Assembly: GCF_014384905.1 (NCBI RefSeq)
Contig: NZ_JACRSV010000001.1
Coordinates: 62,001 to 126,000, forward strand
From: Fumia xinanensis
Lineage (GTDB): Bacteria > Bacillota > Clostridia > Oscillospirales > Ruminococcaceae
DNA: 64,000 nucleotides
Direction of reading: 5' to 3'
Part shown: positions 44,818-52,803 of the stretch, piece by piece
Layout: each line of letters opens with the position of its first letter
Position numbering within the stretch: the first letter of the stretch is position 1
Notes under the pieces: model-generated
What the model was told of the DNA's origin: nothing
The model's input: the letters and a program-made list of their open reading frames with translations, nothing else
Databases searched by the model: none
Made by a program: the position numbers and the translations under genes

Positions 44818-45294
44818 ATGGCGAAACCAGTGATTCTCACCAGCGAGGGTCTAGCTAACCTCGAAAAAGAGCTGGAAGAGCTCAAAACCGTCAAACGGAA
44901 AGACATTGCCGACAAAATCAAAGTGGCGATTTCCTTCGGCGACCTTTCGGAAAACAGTGAGTACGACGAAGCGAAGAACGAGCAGGCTATGATCGAGGCG
45001 CGGATTCTGCAAATCGAAGCCATGCTCAAAAACGTAAAGATATTGGATACCGACGAACTGAACACTGAAAACGTCAGTGTGGGCAGCAAAGTGAAGGTCA
45101 AGGATGTGGAATTCGGAGATGAAGAGACCTTCCACATCGTGGGCTCCACTGAAGCCGACCCCACTCTTGGAAAAATTTCTGACGAATCCCCGGTGGGTAA
45201 GGCTCTTTTAGGCCATAAGATCGGAGATGTAGTCGAAATCCCAGTTCCTTCCGGAGCGGTGATTTCCTATGAGGTCTTGGAAATTATGATGTAA
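44818..45294 (+). CDS. greA: Transcription elongation factor GreA
   Basis: GreA rescues backtracked RNA polymerase by stimulating cleavage of the nascent RNA. The N-terminal coiled coil contains LANLEKELEELK and the tip acidic residues around DLSENSEYDEAKNEQ. The C-terminal FKBP-like domain begins near 80. ATG 44818 gives the usual 158 residues. An in-frame reading back to 44611 exists but runs through the leader hairpins. The ribosome site is weak (AAGGAAAAGG about 20 bases upstream). Confidence 0.95.
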   Translation: MAKPVILTSEGLANLEKELEELKTVKRKDIADKIKVAISFGDLSENSEYDEAKNEQAMIEARILQIEAMLKNVKILDTDELNTENVSVGSKVKVKDVEFGDEETFHIVGSTEADPTLGKISDESPVGKALLGHKIGDVVEIPVPSGAVISYEVLEIMM

Positions 45295-45410
45295 CAGCCT
45301 TCAGCGGCTTTTACCGTCCTGACAATATTGCAAAAAGGATTACCATGCAGGGACAGGGCGAAGGCTCTGTCCCTATTTTAAAGAAGTGTAAATGGGAAAG
45401 GAAAAAAACT

Positions 45411-46913
45411 ATGAGCGACGCGATCAACACTCCAGCCGAGCAGACCGAGGATTTAAGCGAACTGCTGCGCATCCGCAGAGAAAAGCTGAACACCCTAAAA
45501 GAAGAGGGCAAAAATCCTTACGAGATTACTAAATATGACGTCACAGCCCAAAACGGCTATATCCGTGAAAGTTTCGAGCAAATAGAAGGCCAGGCTGTCC
45601 GAATTGCCGGACGGATGATGAGCCGCCGTATTATGGGAAAAGCGAGCTTTATGGACGTCCGCGACGGCAGCGACCGGATGCAGGTCTATGTGAAACGGGA
45701 CGACGTTGGCACCGACGAATACGCGGCTTTTAAGAAATGGGATATCGGCGATATCGTCGGCGTGGAAGGCTTTGTATTTCGTACCCAGAAGGGCGAGATT
45801 TCGGTTCACGCTCAGAAGATTATTCTCCTTTCCAAATCACTGCTCCCCCTGCCGGAGAAATTTCATGGCCTGAAGGATACCGACACCCGTTACCGTCAGC
45901 GGTACGTGGATTTGATCGTGAACCCTGAGGTGAAGGATACCTTTTTAAAGAGAAGCCAAATCCTCAAGGAGGTGCGGGCTTATCTCGACAATTTGGGTTA
46001 CCTGGAAGTGGATACCCCTGTACTTCATACGTTGGAGATTGGAGCGGCGGCGAGACCCTTTGTTACCCATCACAACACTCTGGACATCGACATGTATCTC
46101 CGCATTGAAACCGAACTGTACCTGAAGCGCCTCATCGTCGGCGGGTTCGACAGGGTGTATGAAGTGGGTCGAATTTTCCGCAACGAGGGCATGGACACCT
46201 CTCACAACCCGGAATTTACTTCTATTGAGCTCTATCAGGCTTATACCGACTACCACGGCATGATGGATTTGATAGAAGATATGTACATCACTATTACGAA
46301 AAAGGTCTGTGGCACTACCACCATCAATTATCAGGGAACTGAAATCAATATGGGCGGCCCTTGGGAACGCCTGACCATGGTGGAAGCTGTGAAGAAATAC
46401 GCCGGGGTCGACTACAATGACTGGGCCTCCGACGAGGACGCAAGAGCCTGCGCCAAGGCCCACGATGTCGAAGTGGAAGAAGGGGCGAACGCTACCAAAG
46501 GACATGTGCTTATCGCCTTTTTCGAGGCTTTTGTGGAAGATAAGCTCATCCAGCCCACCATTATCTACGATTATCCGGTGGAGAATTCTCCCCTGGCCAA
46601 GAGAAAACCCTCTGATCCCGCCTTTACTGAGCGGTTTGAGTATTTTATCTACAATCGGGAGATGGGCAACGCCTTCTCGGAACTGAACGATCCCATCGAC
46701 CAGCGGGAACGCTTTGTCAAACAGGTGGAGGCCAAACGCGCCACCGGTGCCAATGCTGAAGTGGACGAAGATTTTATCACCGCTTTGGAATACGGTATGC
46801 CCCCTACAGGCGGATTGGGCTTCGGGCTGGACCGTTTGGTGATGCTTCTCACCAACAGCGCGTCCATTCGCGATGTATTGCTGTTTCCGACAATGAAGCC
46901 GCTGGGCCAGTAA
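45411..46913 (+). CDS. lysS: Lysyl-tRNA synthetase, class II
   Basis: LysRS charges tRNA-Lys, including the two tRNA-Lys(UUU) genes in this window. The N-terminal OB fold (about 55-165) binds the anticodon. The class II core has FRNEGMDTSHNPEFT (motif 2) and GLGFGLDRLVM (motif 3). The length of 500 residues is typical. ATG 45411 has AAAGGA upstream; an ATG at 45345 is less likely. greA-lysS is a common pair. A terminator follows. Confidence 0.97.
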   Translation: MSDAINTPAEQTEDLSELLRIRREKLNTLKEEGKNPYEITKYDVTAQNGYIRESFEQIEGQAVRIAGRMMSRRIMGKASFMDVRDGSDRMQVYVKRDDVGTDEYAAFKKWDIGDIVGVEGFVFRTQKGEISVHAQKIILLSKSLLPLPEKFHGLKDTDTRYRQRYVDLIVNPEVKDTFLKRSQILKEVRAYLDNLGYLEVDTPVLHTLEIGAAARPFVTHHNTLDIDMYLRIETELYLKRLIVGGFDRVYEVGRIFRNEGMDTSHNPEFTSIELYQAYTDYHGMMDLIEDMYITITKKVCGTTTINYQGTEINMGGPWERLTMVEAVKKYAGVDYNDWASDEDARACAKAHDVEVEEGANATKGHVLIAFFEAFVEDKLIQPTIIYDYPVENSPLAKRKPSDPAFTERFEYFIYNREMGNAFSELNDPIDQRERFVKQVEAKRATGANAEVDEDFITALEYGMPPTGGLGFGLDRLVMLLTNSASIRDVLLFPTMKPLGQ

Positions 46914-46919
46914 GCATTT

Positions 46920-46950
46920 AAACCTCTTACCTTTTTCGGGTAAGAGGTTT
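46920..46950 (+). terminator. Terminator after lysS
   Basis: AACCTCTTACC (46921-46931) pairs with GGTAAGAGGTT (46939-46949) around a seven-base loop. The T run after it is short (TTT). Confidence 0.7.
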
Positions 46951-46970
46951 GTCGCAAATAAGGGAAAATT

Positions 46971-47001
46971 AAAAAATTTACAAATAGTTTGTAAATTTTT
47001 T
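46971..47001. repeat. Perfect 14-bp inverted repeat touching a ribosome binding site
   Basis: AAAAAATTTACAAA (46971-46984) and TTTGTAAATTTTTT (46988-47001) pair perfectly around the loop TAG. The AGGAGG of the next gene begins immediately after. It could be an operator or an RNA hairpin next to the ribosome site. Confidence 0.7.
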
Positions 47002-47014
47002 AGGAGGTGCTGTT

Positions 47015-47806
47015 TTGGAGTCTAATAAAAACGATCAAGTCAGTGAAGAACAGCGGGAACTCCAGGAGCTGATAGAGCTTAAGAAAATGAGGCAGGCCGC
47101 ATCGGAACATCCGGAAATTGTCGACGCTTTGCCGAAACAGGAGGAAGAGATCCTTCTCCCCAAAACGTTCAAAGAAAAATGGGATAATTATTGGTATCAT
47201 TATAAACTGGTCACCTGGCTTGCCGTTTTTGTGGTGTTTGTGGCCGGATGGTTCGTCAAGGACATTTTTTTCGGCGTGAAGTACGATTTGGTGGTGGATA
47301 TTGCCAGCAAGTACTCTTTTTCCGCCATCAACGAAGGGATGGGGGAAGATGCCGCCGCTTACATCGAGGATTATGACGGAAACGGCAAAAAGGCGGTTCT
47401 CGTCAACGAAATGCAGGTCAATTACGATGGAACCGGATCCAATGACCAAACGACAATGGTGGGCGAGCAGAAAATACTGGCCGTTTTGAACGCCGGTGAG
47501 GATCTGGTCTTCATCCTGGATGGCCAAACCTACGACCAGCTCATAGGAAGCAACGGCGGCGAAAGTATCTTTACCGACCTGTCGGCGCTTTATCCCGATC
47601 TGCCGGAGTTGGTGCAGGATGACAAGGTACTGATCCAGCAGACTGCGTTGGGCAAAAAATGGCGGATGAATACAGTGGGGTCAGAACTCTACCTTTGCGT
47701 CCGCAAAATTGAAGGAAACGTACAAGACAACGAAAAAACACAGAAAAAATACGAGGATGCACTGAACTTTGTCGATCACGTCGTCAAGGGGGAGTGGGCC
47801 GCGTAA
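47015..47806 (+). CDS. Single-pass membrane protein of unknown function
   Basis: This 263-residue protein has a charged cytoplasmic head (about 1-65, rich in Glu/Lys) and one membrane helix (about 68-90). An extracytoplasmic domain with YDGNGKK and several aromatic residues follows. I do not recognise a family. TTG 47015 is the start, with AGGAGGTGC upstream. The gene is isolated between the lysS terminator and ilvD, 25 bases before ilvD, so it may be cotranscribed with ilvD. The 14-bp inverted repeat ends one base before its ribosome site. Confidence 0.65.
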   Translation: MESNKNDQVSEEQRELQELIELKKMRQAASEHPEIVDALPKQEEEILLPKTFKEKWDNYWYHYKLVTWLAVFVVFVAGWFVKDIFFGVKYDLVVDIASKYSFSAINEGMGEDAAAYIEDYDGNGKKAVLVNEMQVNYDGTGSNDQTTMVGEQKILAVLNAGEDLVFILDGQTYDQLIGSNGGESIFTDLSALYPDLPELVQDDKVLIQQTALGKKWRMNTVGSELYLCVRKIEGNVQDNEKTQKKYEDALNFVDHVVKGEWAA

Positions 47807-47831
47807 ATCTACATAGAAAGAGGAGAACTTT

Positions 47832-49487
47832 ATGCGCAGTGATTTGATGAAAAGCGGCCCTGCCAGGATGCCGCACCGTTCTTTATTAAAGGCCATGGGC
47901 CTGACCGACAGTGAGATCAAACGTCCCTTTGTGGCGGTGGTCAGCGCTGAGAGCGAATATGTGGCGGGCCACATGCACCTGGGGCTGTTGGCCGACGCTG
48001 TCAAAGCCGGTATCCGCAATGCAGGCGGCGTGCCCTTTGAGTTTCACACCATTGGGGTCTGCGACGGCCTTGCTATGAACCATGTGGGGATGAAATACTC
48101 CTTGGCTTCCCGGGAACTGATTGCCGATAGCATTGAAGTAATGCTGACTGCTCATCCCCTGGACGGAATTGTGTTTATTCCAAACTGTGACAAAATTGTC
48201 CCCGGCATGATGCTGGCGGCAGCCCGGTTGAATCTCCCATCCATCTTTATCAGTGGCGGCCCTATGGAGGCCGGCGTAGTCGGCGGTAAGCGTGTGGGTT
48301 TTTCCGAGGGCTTTGAGGCGGTCGGCGCTTACAGTGCCGGAAAAATCACCGAGTCGGATCTCAAGGATTTTGAGGACAACGTCTGCCCCACCTGCGGCTC
48401 CTGCTCCGGCATGTACACCGCCAACTCGATGAACTGTTTGGTGGAGGCTATGGGAATGTCCCTCCCTGGCAGCGGCACTGCCCTTGCTACTTCCTCCAAA
48501 CGTCTGCGTTTCGCCAAAGAAACCGGTGAGCGGATTCTTTACCTAATCGAGAATCAGATTCTGCCGTCTCAGATCCTCACCAAGGAGAATATCAAAAACG
48601 CCTTGACTGCTGAGATGGCATTGGGCTGTTCCACGAATACCGTTCTCCACATTCTCGCCATCGCATATGAGGCCAATGTGGACGTGGATCTGACCACTAT
48701 TGAGGAACTGAGTGGTACGGCCCCCCAGCTTTGCAAGCTGAATCCCGCCGGAAGCACCTTCATTCAGGATTTGGACGCTATGGGCGGTATCCAGGCGGTG
48801 CTGAAAGAACTCTCCAAAGGCGGATTTATCAATACTGACGTCATGACTGTCAGCGGCAAGCAGTCGGAGCGTTTTGAGAATGTTCCCGAAGCAGACGGCA
48901 AAATCATTCATACCATTCAAGCGCCTATCCGCAAGGATGGTGGCATCGCCGTGCTCCGCGGCAACGTGGCTCCGGAAGGCTGCGTCGTTAAGCAGGGTGC
49001 TGTCTGCGAAGAAATGATGAAGCATCAAGGTCCGGCGCGGGTCTTTAACAGCGAAGGAGAGGCCTGCGACGCCATCCGTGACGGAAAAATCGTGTCAGGC
49101 GATGTGGTCGTCATCCGTTATGAGGGCCCCAAAGGCGGACCCGGTATGCAGGAAATGCTGGCTCCTACTGCTTCTCTGGTGGGGATGGGCCTCGACAAAG
49201 AAGTTGCTCTTATCACTGACGGACGGTTCAGCGGCGCCACCAAAGGAGCTGCCATCGGGCATATTTCCCCGGAAGCAGCAGCGGGCGGTATGATCGGCCT
49301 TATTGAAGAGGGTGACCAGATCGCTATCGACATCCCCAACCGCAGCATCACCTTGCTGGTTGACGAAGCGGAACTCCAAAAACGCAAAGAAAACTTTGTA
49401 CCTTACCAAAAAGAGGTCAAAGGCTACTTGAAACGGTATGCGGCGATTGTAAACTCTGCCTCCAGAGGCGCGGTATACGATAAATAG
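47832..49487 (+). CDS. ilvD: Dihydroxy-acid dehydratase
   Basis: IlvD dehydrates 2,3-dihydroxyacids to 2-oxoacids in branched-chain amino acid synthesis, using an iron-sulfur cluster. Cluster cysteines lie in NCDKIVPGMM and CPTCGSCSGMYTAN. The conserved C-terminal GPKGGPGMQEML, TDGRFSGATKG and GHISPEAAAGG are present. Length (551) is normal. A ribosome site AGAGGAG precedes the ATG. No other ilv or leu gene is nearby. A shared terminator lies between it and the convergent metY. Confidence 0.95.
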   Translation: MRSDLMKSGPARMPHRSLLKAMGLTDSEIKRPFVAVVSAESEYVAGHMHLGLLADAVKAGIRNAGGVPFEFHTIGVCDGLAMNHVGMKYSLASRELIADSIEVMLTAHPLDGIVFIPNCDKIVPGMMLAAARLNLPSIFISGGPMEAGVVGGKRVGFSEGFEAVGAYSAGKITESDLKDFEDNVCPTCGSCSGMYTANSMNCLVEAMGMSLPGSGTALATSSKRLRFAKETGERILYLIENQILPSQILTKENIKNALTAEMALGCSTNTVLHILAIAYEANVDVDLTTIEELSGTAPQLCKLNPAGSTFIQDLDAMGGIQAVLKELSKGGFINTDVMTVSGKQSERFENVPEADGKIIHTIQAPIRKDGGIAVLRGNVAPEGCVVKQGAVCEEMMKHQGPARVFNSEGEACDAIRDGKIVSGDVVVIRYEGPKGGPGMQEMLAPTASLVGMGLDKEVALITDGRFSGATKGAAIGHISPEAAAGGMIGLIEEGDQIAIDIPNRSITLLVDEAELQKRKENFVPYQKEVKGYLKRYAAIVNSASRGAVYDK

Positions 49488-49492
49488 CAAAA

Positions 49493-49522
49493 AAATCCCC
49501 TGCCAACTGGCAGGGGATTTTT
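49493..49522. terminator. Bidirectional terminator between ilvD and metY
   Basis: AAATCCCCTGCC (49493-49504) pairs with GGCAGGGGATTT (49509-49520), flanked by A and T runs. The two genes converge on it. Confidence 0.9.
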
Positions 49523-49531
49523 ACATATTCG

Positions 49532-50812
49532 TTATATTTGCTCCAAAGCTAGCCTCAAGTCTTCAATCAGGTCATCCACATGCTCGAGTCCGATGGAAAG
49601 GCGAATTTGGCTTTCGGTGACGCCCGCTTGCTTCTGTTCTTCCGGCGAAAGCTGCTGGTGGGTGGTAGATGCAGGATGAACAGCCAAAGATTTCGCGTCG
49701 GCGACATTTGCAAGGTCACTGAACACTTCCAGGTTGTCGATGACATTTCGGGCCGCTTTTGCGCCGCCTTTCACTTCGAAAGTGAAGATAGAGCCGGAGC
49801 CTTTGGGGAAATATCGTTCCGACAAAGTGTGATAAGGGCTGCTCTCCAAAGAGGGATAGTTCACGCGGGAGACTTTTTCGTGCCTTTCCAAAAATTCAGC
49901 GATCTTTTTGGCGTTTTCAACGTGCCGCTCCACTCGAATGGAGAGGGTTTCCAAGCCCTGCAAGAACAAAAATGCATTGAAGGGGCTGAGGCAGGCACCA
50001 GTATCCCGGAGTAGCTGGACCCGGAGCTTCGTGATGTAGGCGGCGGCCCCCACATCCTGCACATAGCGGATTCCATGATAGCTGTTGTCCGGGTCAGTCA
50101 AATCTGGGAACTTTCCGCTGGCGACCCAGTCGAATTTGCCGCTGTCGACCACGATGCCGCCAATAGAAGTGCCGTGGCCGCCGATAAATTTAGTCGCGGA
50201 ATGGACAACGATGTCTGCGCCGTACTCAAAGGGACGGATCAGGTATGGCGTGCCGAAGGTGTTGTCTACGATCAGCGGGATACCGTGGCTATGAGCAATT
50301 TCCGCCACCTTTTCCATGTCGACGATATTGATACCCGGATTGCCCAAAGATTCAATATAGAGGGCCCGGGTCTTGTCGGTGATAGCGGTTTCAAAATTCT
50401 TAGGGTCGTCGGGGTTTACGAATATGGTACGGATTCCTAAGCGGGGCAGAGTCGCACTGAAAAGGTTATAGGTGCCGCCATATAGAGTGGAAGCCGCGAC
50501 AATTTCGTCACCTGCCCGAACGATGTTTAAAATCGCATAGGTAATTGCGGCAGAGCCGGAAGCAGTGGCGACTGCTCCTACACCTCCTTCCAGCACGGCC
50601 ATCCGTTTTTCAAAGACATCAGTAGTGGGGTTCATGATCCGGGAGTAAATGTTTCCGGTTGCCTTGAGTCCGAACAGATCTTCTGCGTGCTGAGTATCGT
50701 CAAACACATAAGAAGTGGTCTGGTAGATGGGGACGGCCCGGGATTTGGTAGCGGGATCTACGGTTTGTCCCGCATGAAGCTGCTGTGTCTCAAAATGAAA
50801 GTTTCTGGACAT
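49532..50812 (-). CDS. metY: O-acetylhomoserine aminocarboxypropyltransferase
   Basis: This PLP enzyme of the Cys/Met metabolism family makes homocysteine from O-acetylhomoserine and sulfide. The internal-aldimine lysine lies in SATKFIGGHGTSIGG. Other marks are YSRIMNPTTDVFE and a C-terminal RLSIGLEHVDDL. At 426 residues it fits MetY; MetB/MetC-like enzymes are shorter, near 390. AAGGAGG is seven bases before the ATG at 50812. No SAM riboswitch or T-box is seen upstream; a plain promoter with flanking repeats is. Confidence 0.93.
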   Translation of the reverse strand: MSRNFHFETQQLHAGQTVDPATKSRAVPIYQTTSYVFDDTQHAEDLFGLKATGNIYSRIMNPTTDVFEKRMAVLEGGVGAVATASGSAAITYAILNIVRAGDEIVAASTLYGGTYNLFSATLPRLGIRTIFVNPDDPKNFETAITDKTRALYIESLGNPGINIVDMEKVAEIAHSHGIPLIVDNTFGTPYLIRPFEYGADIVVHSATKFIGGHGTSIGGIVVDSGKFDWVASGKFPDLTDPDNSYHGIRYVQDVGAAAYITKLRVQLLRDTGACLSPFNAFLFLQGLETLSIRVERHVENAKKIAEFLERHEKVSRVNYPSLESSPYHTLSERYFPKGSGSIFTFEVKGGAKAARNVIDNLEVFSDLANVADAKSLAVHPASTTHQQLSPEEQKQAGVTESQIRLSIGLEHVDDLIEDLRLALEQI

Positions 50813-50863
50813 AGGATGGCCTCCTTTTTAAATCATATGTATTTAGTAGGAATATTTTCCATT

Positions 50864-50892
50864 ATTATAACTCCTAAATCATACTAAGTCAA
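50864..50892 (-). promoter_or_regulatory. metY promoter with flanking ATTCCTA repeats
   Basis: On the minus strand TTGACT (50887-50892), 17 bases, TATAAT (50864-50869). ATTCCTA occurs on the minus strand both just upstream of the -35 box and downstream of the -10 box, which could be a regulator site. Confidence 0.65.
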
Positions 50893-50961
50893 TAGGAATT
50901 TTAAATTTCGCGATAAAAAGATGCTGCCGACATAGCAGTTTTTTTGGAAAAACTGACAAAA

Positions 50962-51852
50962 CTACCTTGGAGGAACCAAGCGAGAATCCGGCTGATTGAA
51001 TCGGATTCGATAAGTGCAGCGCTGGCAGAGGGGAAGTACGATGCGCTGGTTCGTAAAGCTGGCGGCCACTGTCTGAAGTTGTTTGCTTTCCACAATAGAG
51101 CACATAGATTCGGTAAAAATATTTCCAAGGGGAGCTTCTCCGTTGGCATCCAGGCAACAGGGTACCACGGTTCCGTCGGCGAGAATTCCCAGCATGTTTC
51201 GTGCGCCGTGACAGATGCCTTCGTCGGTCACCACTGGGTGAGAGAGGGACGGCCACAGGAATTCTTCCTCCCAGCTGATGAAAATGCCTTTTTCCAGCAT
51301 AACGCTCCGCTGGGTGGACATGAGTGCCGCGAGATTTCCTTTAAAGTGGAAGAAAGTCCGGATTTTTGCCATAATATCACAGGAGGCTTCATCAGCGCCA
51401 CGGTTTTTATCTAGGTTCCAGAGGCGCAGTACAATAAATTTGCGGTGTTCCAGGCTCGCTTTTTGTGAGAATTTCAAGATGGTGTCCAGGTATTTTTCGG
51501 TGTCTATACCGTCGTGGGCGGAAAAGCTGTGTAAGGAGATGTTTACCTGCCGGAGGGCGGGTTTGGACAGAAGCAGCTCAGCGATTTCAGGAAGCAGGGT
51601 GCCGTTGGTGGTCAGGTTGACCAACAGTCCGAATTCGGCGCAGATATCCAGGAAGATTCCCAGCAGAGGGTGCATTAGCGGTTCCCCTTTGATATGGAAA
51701 TACACATATTTCGTGTACGGTTTGATTTGTTGAATAACATGACGAAACTCTGCTTCATCCATTTGGCGTTTGGGTCGGATTCCCTTGCTGCAAAAGGAAC
51801 AATTAAGGTTGCAGATATTGCCGATTTCAATGTATATTCGCTTAAAGCGCAT
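50962..51852 (-). CDS. Radical SAM protein with SPASM-like C-terminus
   Basis: This 296-residue protein has the radical SAM cluster motif CNLNCSFC near residue 14 and the HIKGEPLMHP segment. The C-terminal region has several cysteines (ICHGARN, VVPCCLD, LCQRC), which fits the extra clusters of SPASM or Twitch domains. Relatives include peptide-modifying enzymes and anaerobic sulfatase-maturase-like proteins. No precursor peptide or transporter is next to it. AAAGGAG is six bases before the ATG. It is next to the repeat block at 51.9-52.8 kb. Substrate is unknown. Confidence 0.8.
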   Translation of the reverse strand: MRFKRIYIEIGNICNLNCSFCSKGIRPKRQMDEAEFRHVIQQIKPYTKYVYFHIKGEPLMHPLLGIFLDICAEFGLLVNLTTNGTLLPEIAELLLSKPALRQVNISLHSFSAHDGIDTEKYLDTILKFSQKASLEHRKFIVLRLWNLDKNRGADEASCDIMAKIRTFFHFKGNLAALMSTQRSVMLEKGIFISWEEEFLWPSLSHPVVTDEGICHGARNMLGILADGTVVPCCLDANGEAPLGNIFTESMCSIVESKQLQTVAASFTNQRIVLPLCQRCTYRIRFNQPDSRLVPPR

Positions 51853-51916
51853 AGCAAACTCCTTTAATTGAGTTGAATAATTTTCGGGCAGTGGATGAAA
51901 ACACTCTTGCGTTTAC

Positions 51917-52260
51917 GACGCACGGTATACAAAGTGTGTCGTTCGTGGATATTGTACCACAATTTGATTGCGCAAAGCGCAATCAGTGGCGTAGTTACAG
52001 GGGCGATAGCCCCAAATTGTGATAAAATGTACTCTCAGGCGTCCGAAGGCTTGTAGAACAAGGCTTCGGTTCACGCCGTGAGGTTATTATACCATATCCG
52101 CAAGCCCATAGGGCTTGCACGCCGCTTTCAGCGGCGCAAAACAGCTTTAGCTGTTTTTGTTATGGTGATAATCATCCACGAATCATTTTGCGAGACAAAA
52201 TGATTGCGCCTGCGGCGCATAGCACACATTGTGTGCTATTTGTGGACATTATACCATAGA
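51917..52260. repeat. Array of short perfect hairpins, gene-free
   Basis: In about 340 bp I count at least eight perfect stem-loops. Examples are GATTGCGC/GCGCAATC (51966-51984), GGGGC/GCCCC (52000-52013), GCAAGCCC/GGGCTTGC (52100-52118), and GCCGCT/AGCGGC (52121-52135). Others are AAAACAGCT/AGCTGTTTT (52138-52157), AATCATTTTG/CAAAATGATT (52181-52205), TGCGCC/GGCGCA (52205-52219) and AGCACAC/GTGTGCT (52221-52237). A longer stem spans 52034-52082. CACAATTTG (51958-51966) pairs with CAAATTGTG (52013-52021) around two of them. No coding frame with a ribosome site is present. Confidence 0.8.
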
Positions 52261-52483
52261 AGTTGCCAGGTGCAAAAGCGATTCGGTTTCGCCCCCCGTT
52301 TTCTTCCAGAAAATTCAATCTTCATTCACAAATTACAGGCGGTTCCTGCGCATTCCTTCAAATACAGTTCATATTCGGGGAATATAATAAAAAACAGTAT
52401 CTTTGCGGGCATGAAGTGCCCACAATATGCCTGATGATACAGTCATATGCAATCCGTAACACGGATTGCAACTATTATCTAGC
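52261..52483. other. Gene-free stretch with one clear hairpin
   Basis: This lies between the hairpin array and the first Y-shaped element. GCAATCCGT (52449-52457) and ACGGATTGC (52461-52469) pair perfectly, and a GCGGGCAT...GTGCCCAC hairpin lies near 52405-52422. No open frame here has start and ribosome signals. Confidence 0.6.
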
Positions 52484-52569
52484 AATTTACTATTTTAAAA
52501 GGCATTCGCCTTTTGAACCCATCTTCTATGGAGTTTACCGCATAAAATGCAGGTAAAAGAAAGTAAATT
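52484..52569. repeat. Y-shaped repeat element, copy A (86 bp)
   Basis: Ends are AATTTACT (52484-52491) and AGTAAATT (52562-52569), an 8-bp inverted repeat. Inside are AAAAGGC/GCCTTTT (52497-52514) and TTTACC plus GCAT paired with ATGC plus GGTAAA (about 52533-52556). The whole can fold as a three-way junction. The internal GCCTTTTGAACCCATCTT is shared with copy B. Confidence 0.75.
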
Positions 52570-52585
52570 ATAAAAAAACAATATT

Positions 52586-52654
52586 GTTATGGGCATAAGA
52601 CGCCTATAACAGCCCAAAAAGCGGGTATTATGGGTTTGCTTTGCAAACCCATAA
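52586..52654. repeat. Two hairpins between the Y-shaped elements
   Basis: GTTATGGGC (52586-52594) pairs with GCCTATAAC (52602-52610) with one G-T pair. TTATGGGTTTGC (52628-52639) pairs perfectly with GCAAACCCATAA (52643-52654). Confidence 0.75.
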
Positions 52655-52666
52655 CTATTTTTTAAT

Positions 52667-52747
52667 AATTTACTTTTTCAAAAGTTGATTGCCTTTTGAA
52701 CCCATCTTGATTGATTTTACTACCTTTATACGGTAAAAAAGTAAATT
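52667..52747. repeat. Y-shaped repeat element, copy B (81 bp)
   Basis: The ends are again AATTTACT (52667-52674) and AGTAAATT (52740-52747). CAAAAG/CTTTTG forms the first inner hairpin and CC/GG with TTTTA/TAAAA the second. GCCTTTTGAACCCATCTT at 52691-52708 is identical to 52508-52525 in copy A. Copy B ends 56 bases before the ABC exporter start, so it may lie in its 5' leader. Confidence 0.75.
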
Positions 52748-52803
52748 ATAAACAAATTATCGGTTAAAGAAAAGATGAAGAGGGAATGAGAGGAGAACGG
52801 TCG

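Noticed and set aside
50813..50961. SAM riboswitch upstream of metY
   Set aside because: The distance from the promoter to the start codon is too short and no SAM riboswitch core is present.
51917..52260. CRISPR array
   Set aside because: The hairpin arms are all different, there are no regular spacers of equal length and no cas genes nearby.
52204..52556. Two short plus-strand open frames (76 and 97 codons) in the repeat block
   Set aside because: They run through hairpin arms and repeat copies, have no ribosome site, and their proteins have no coherent composition.
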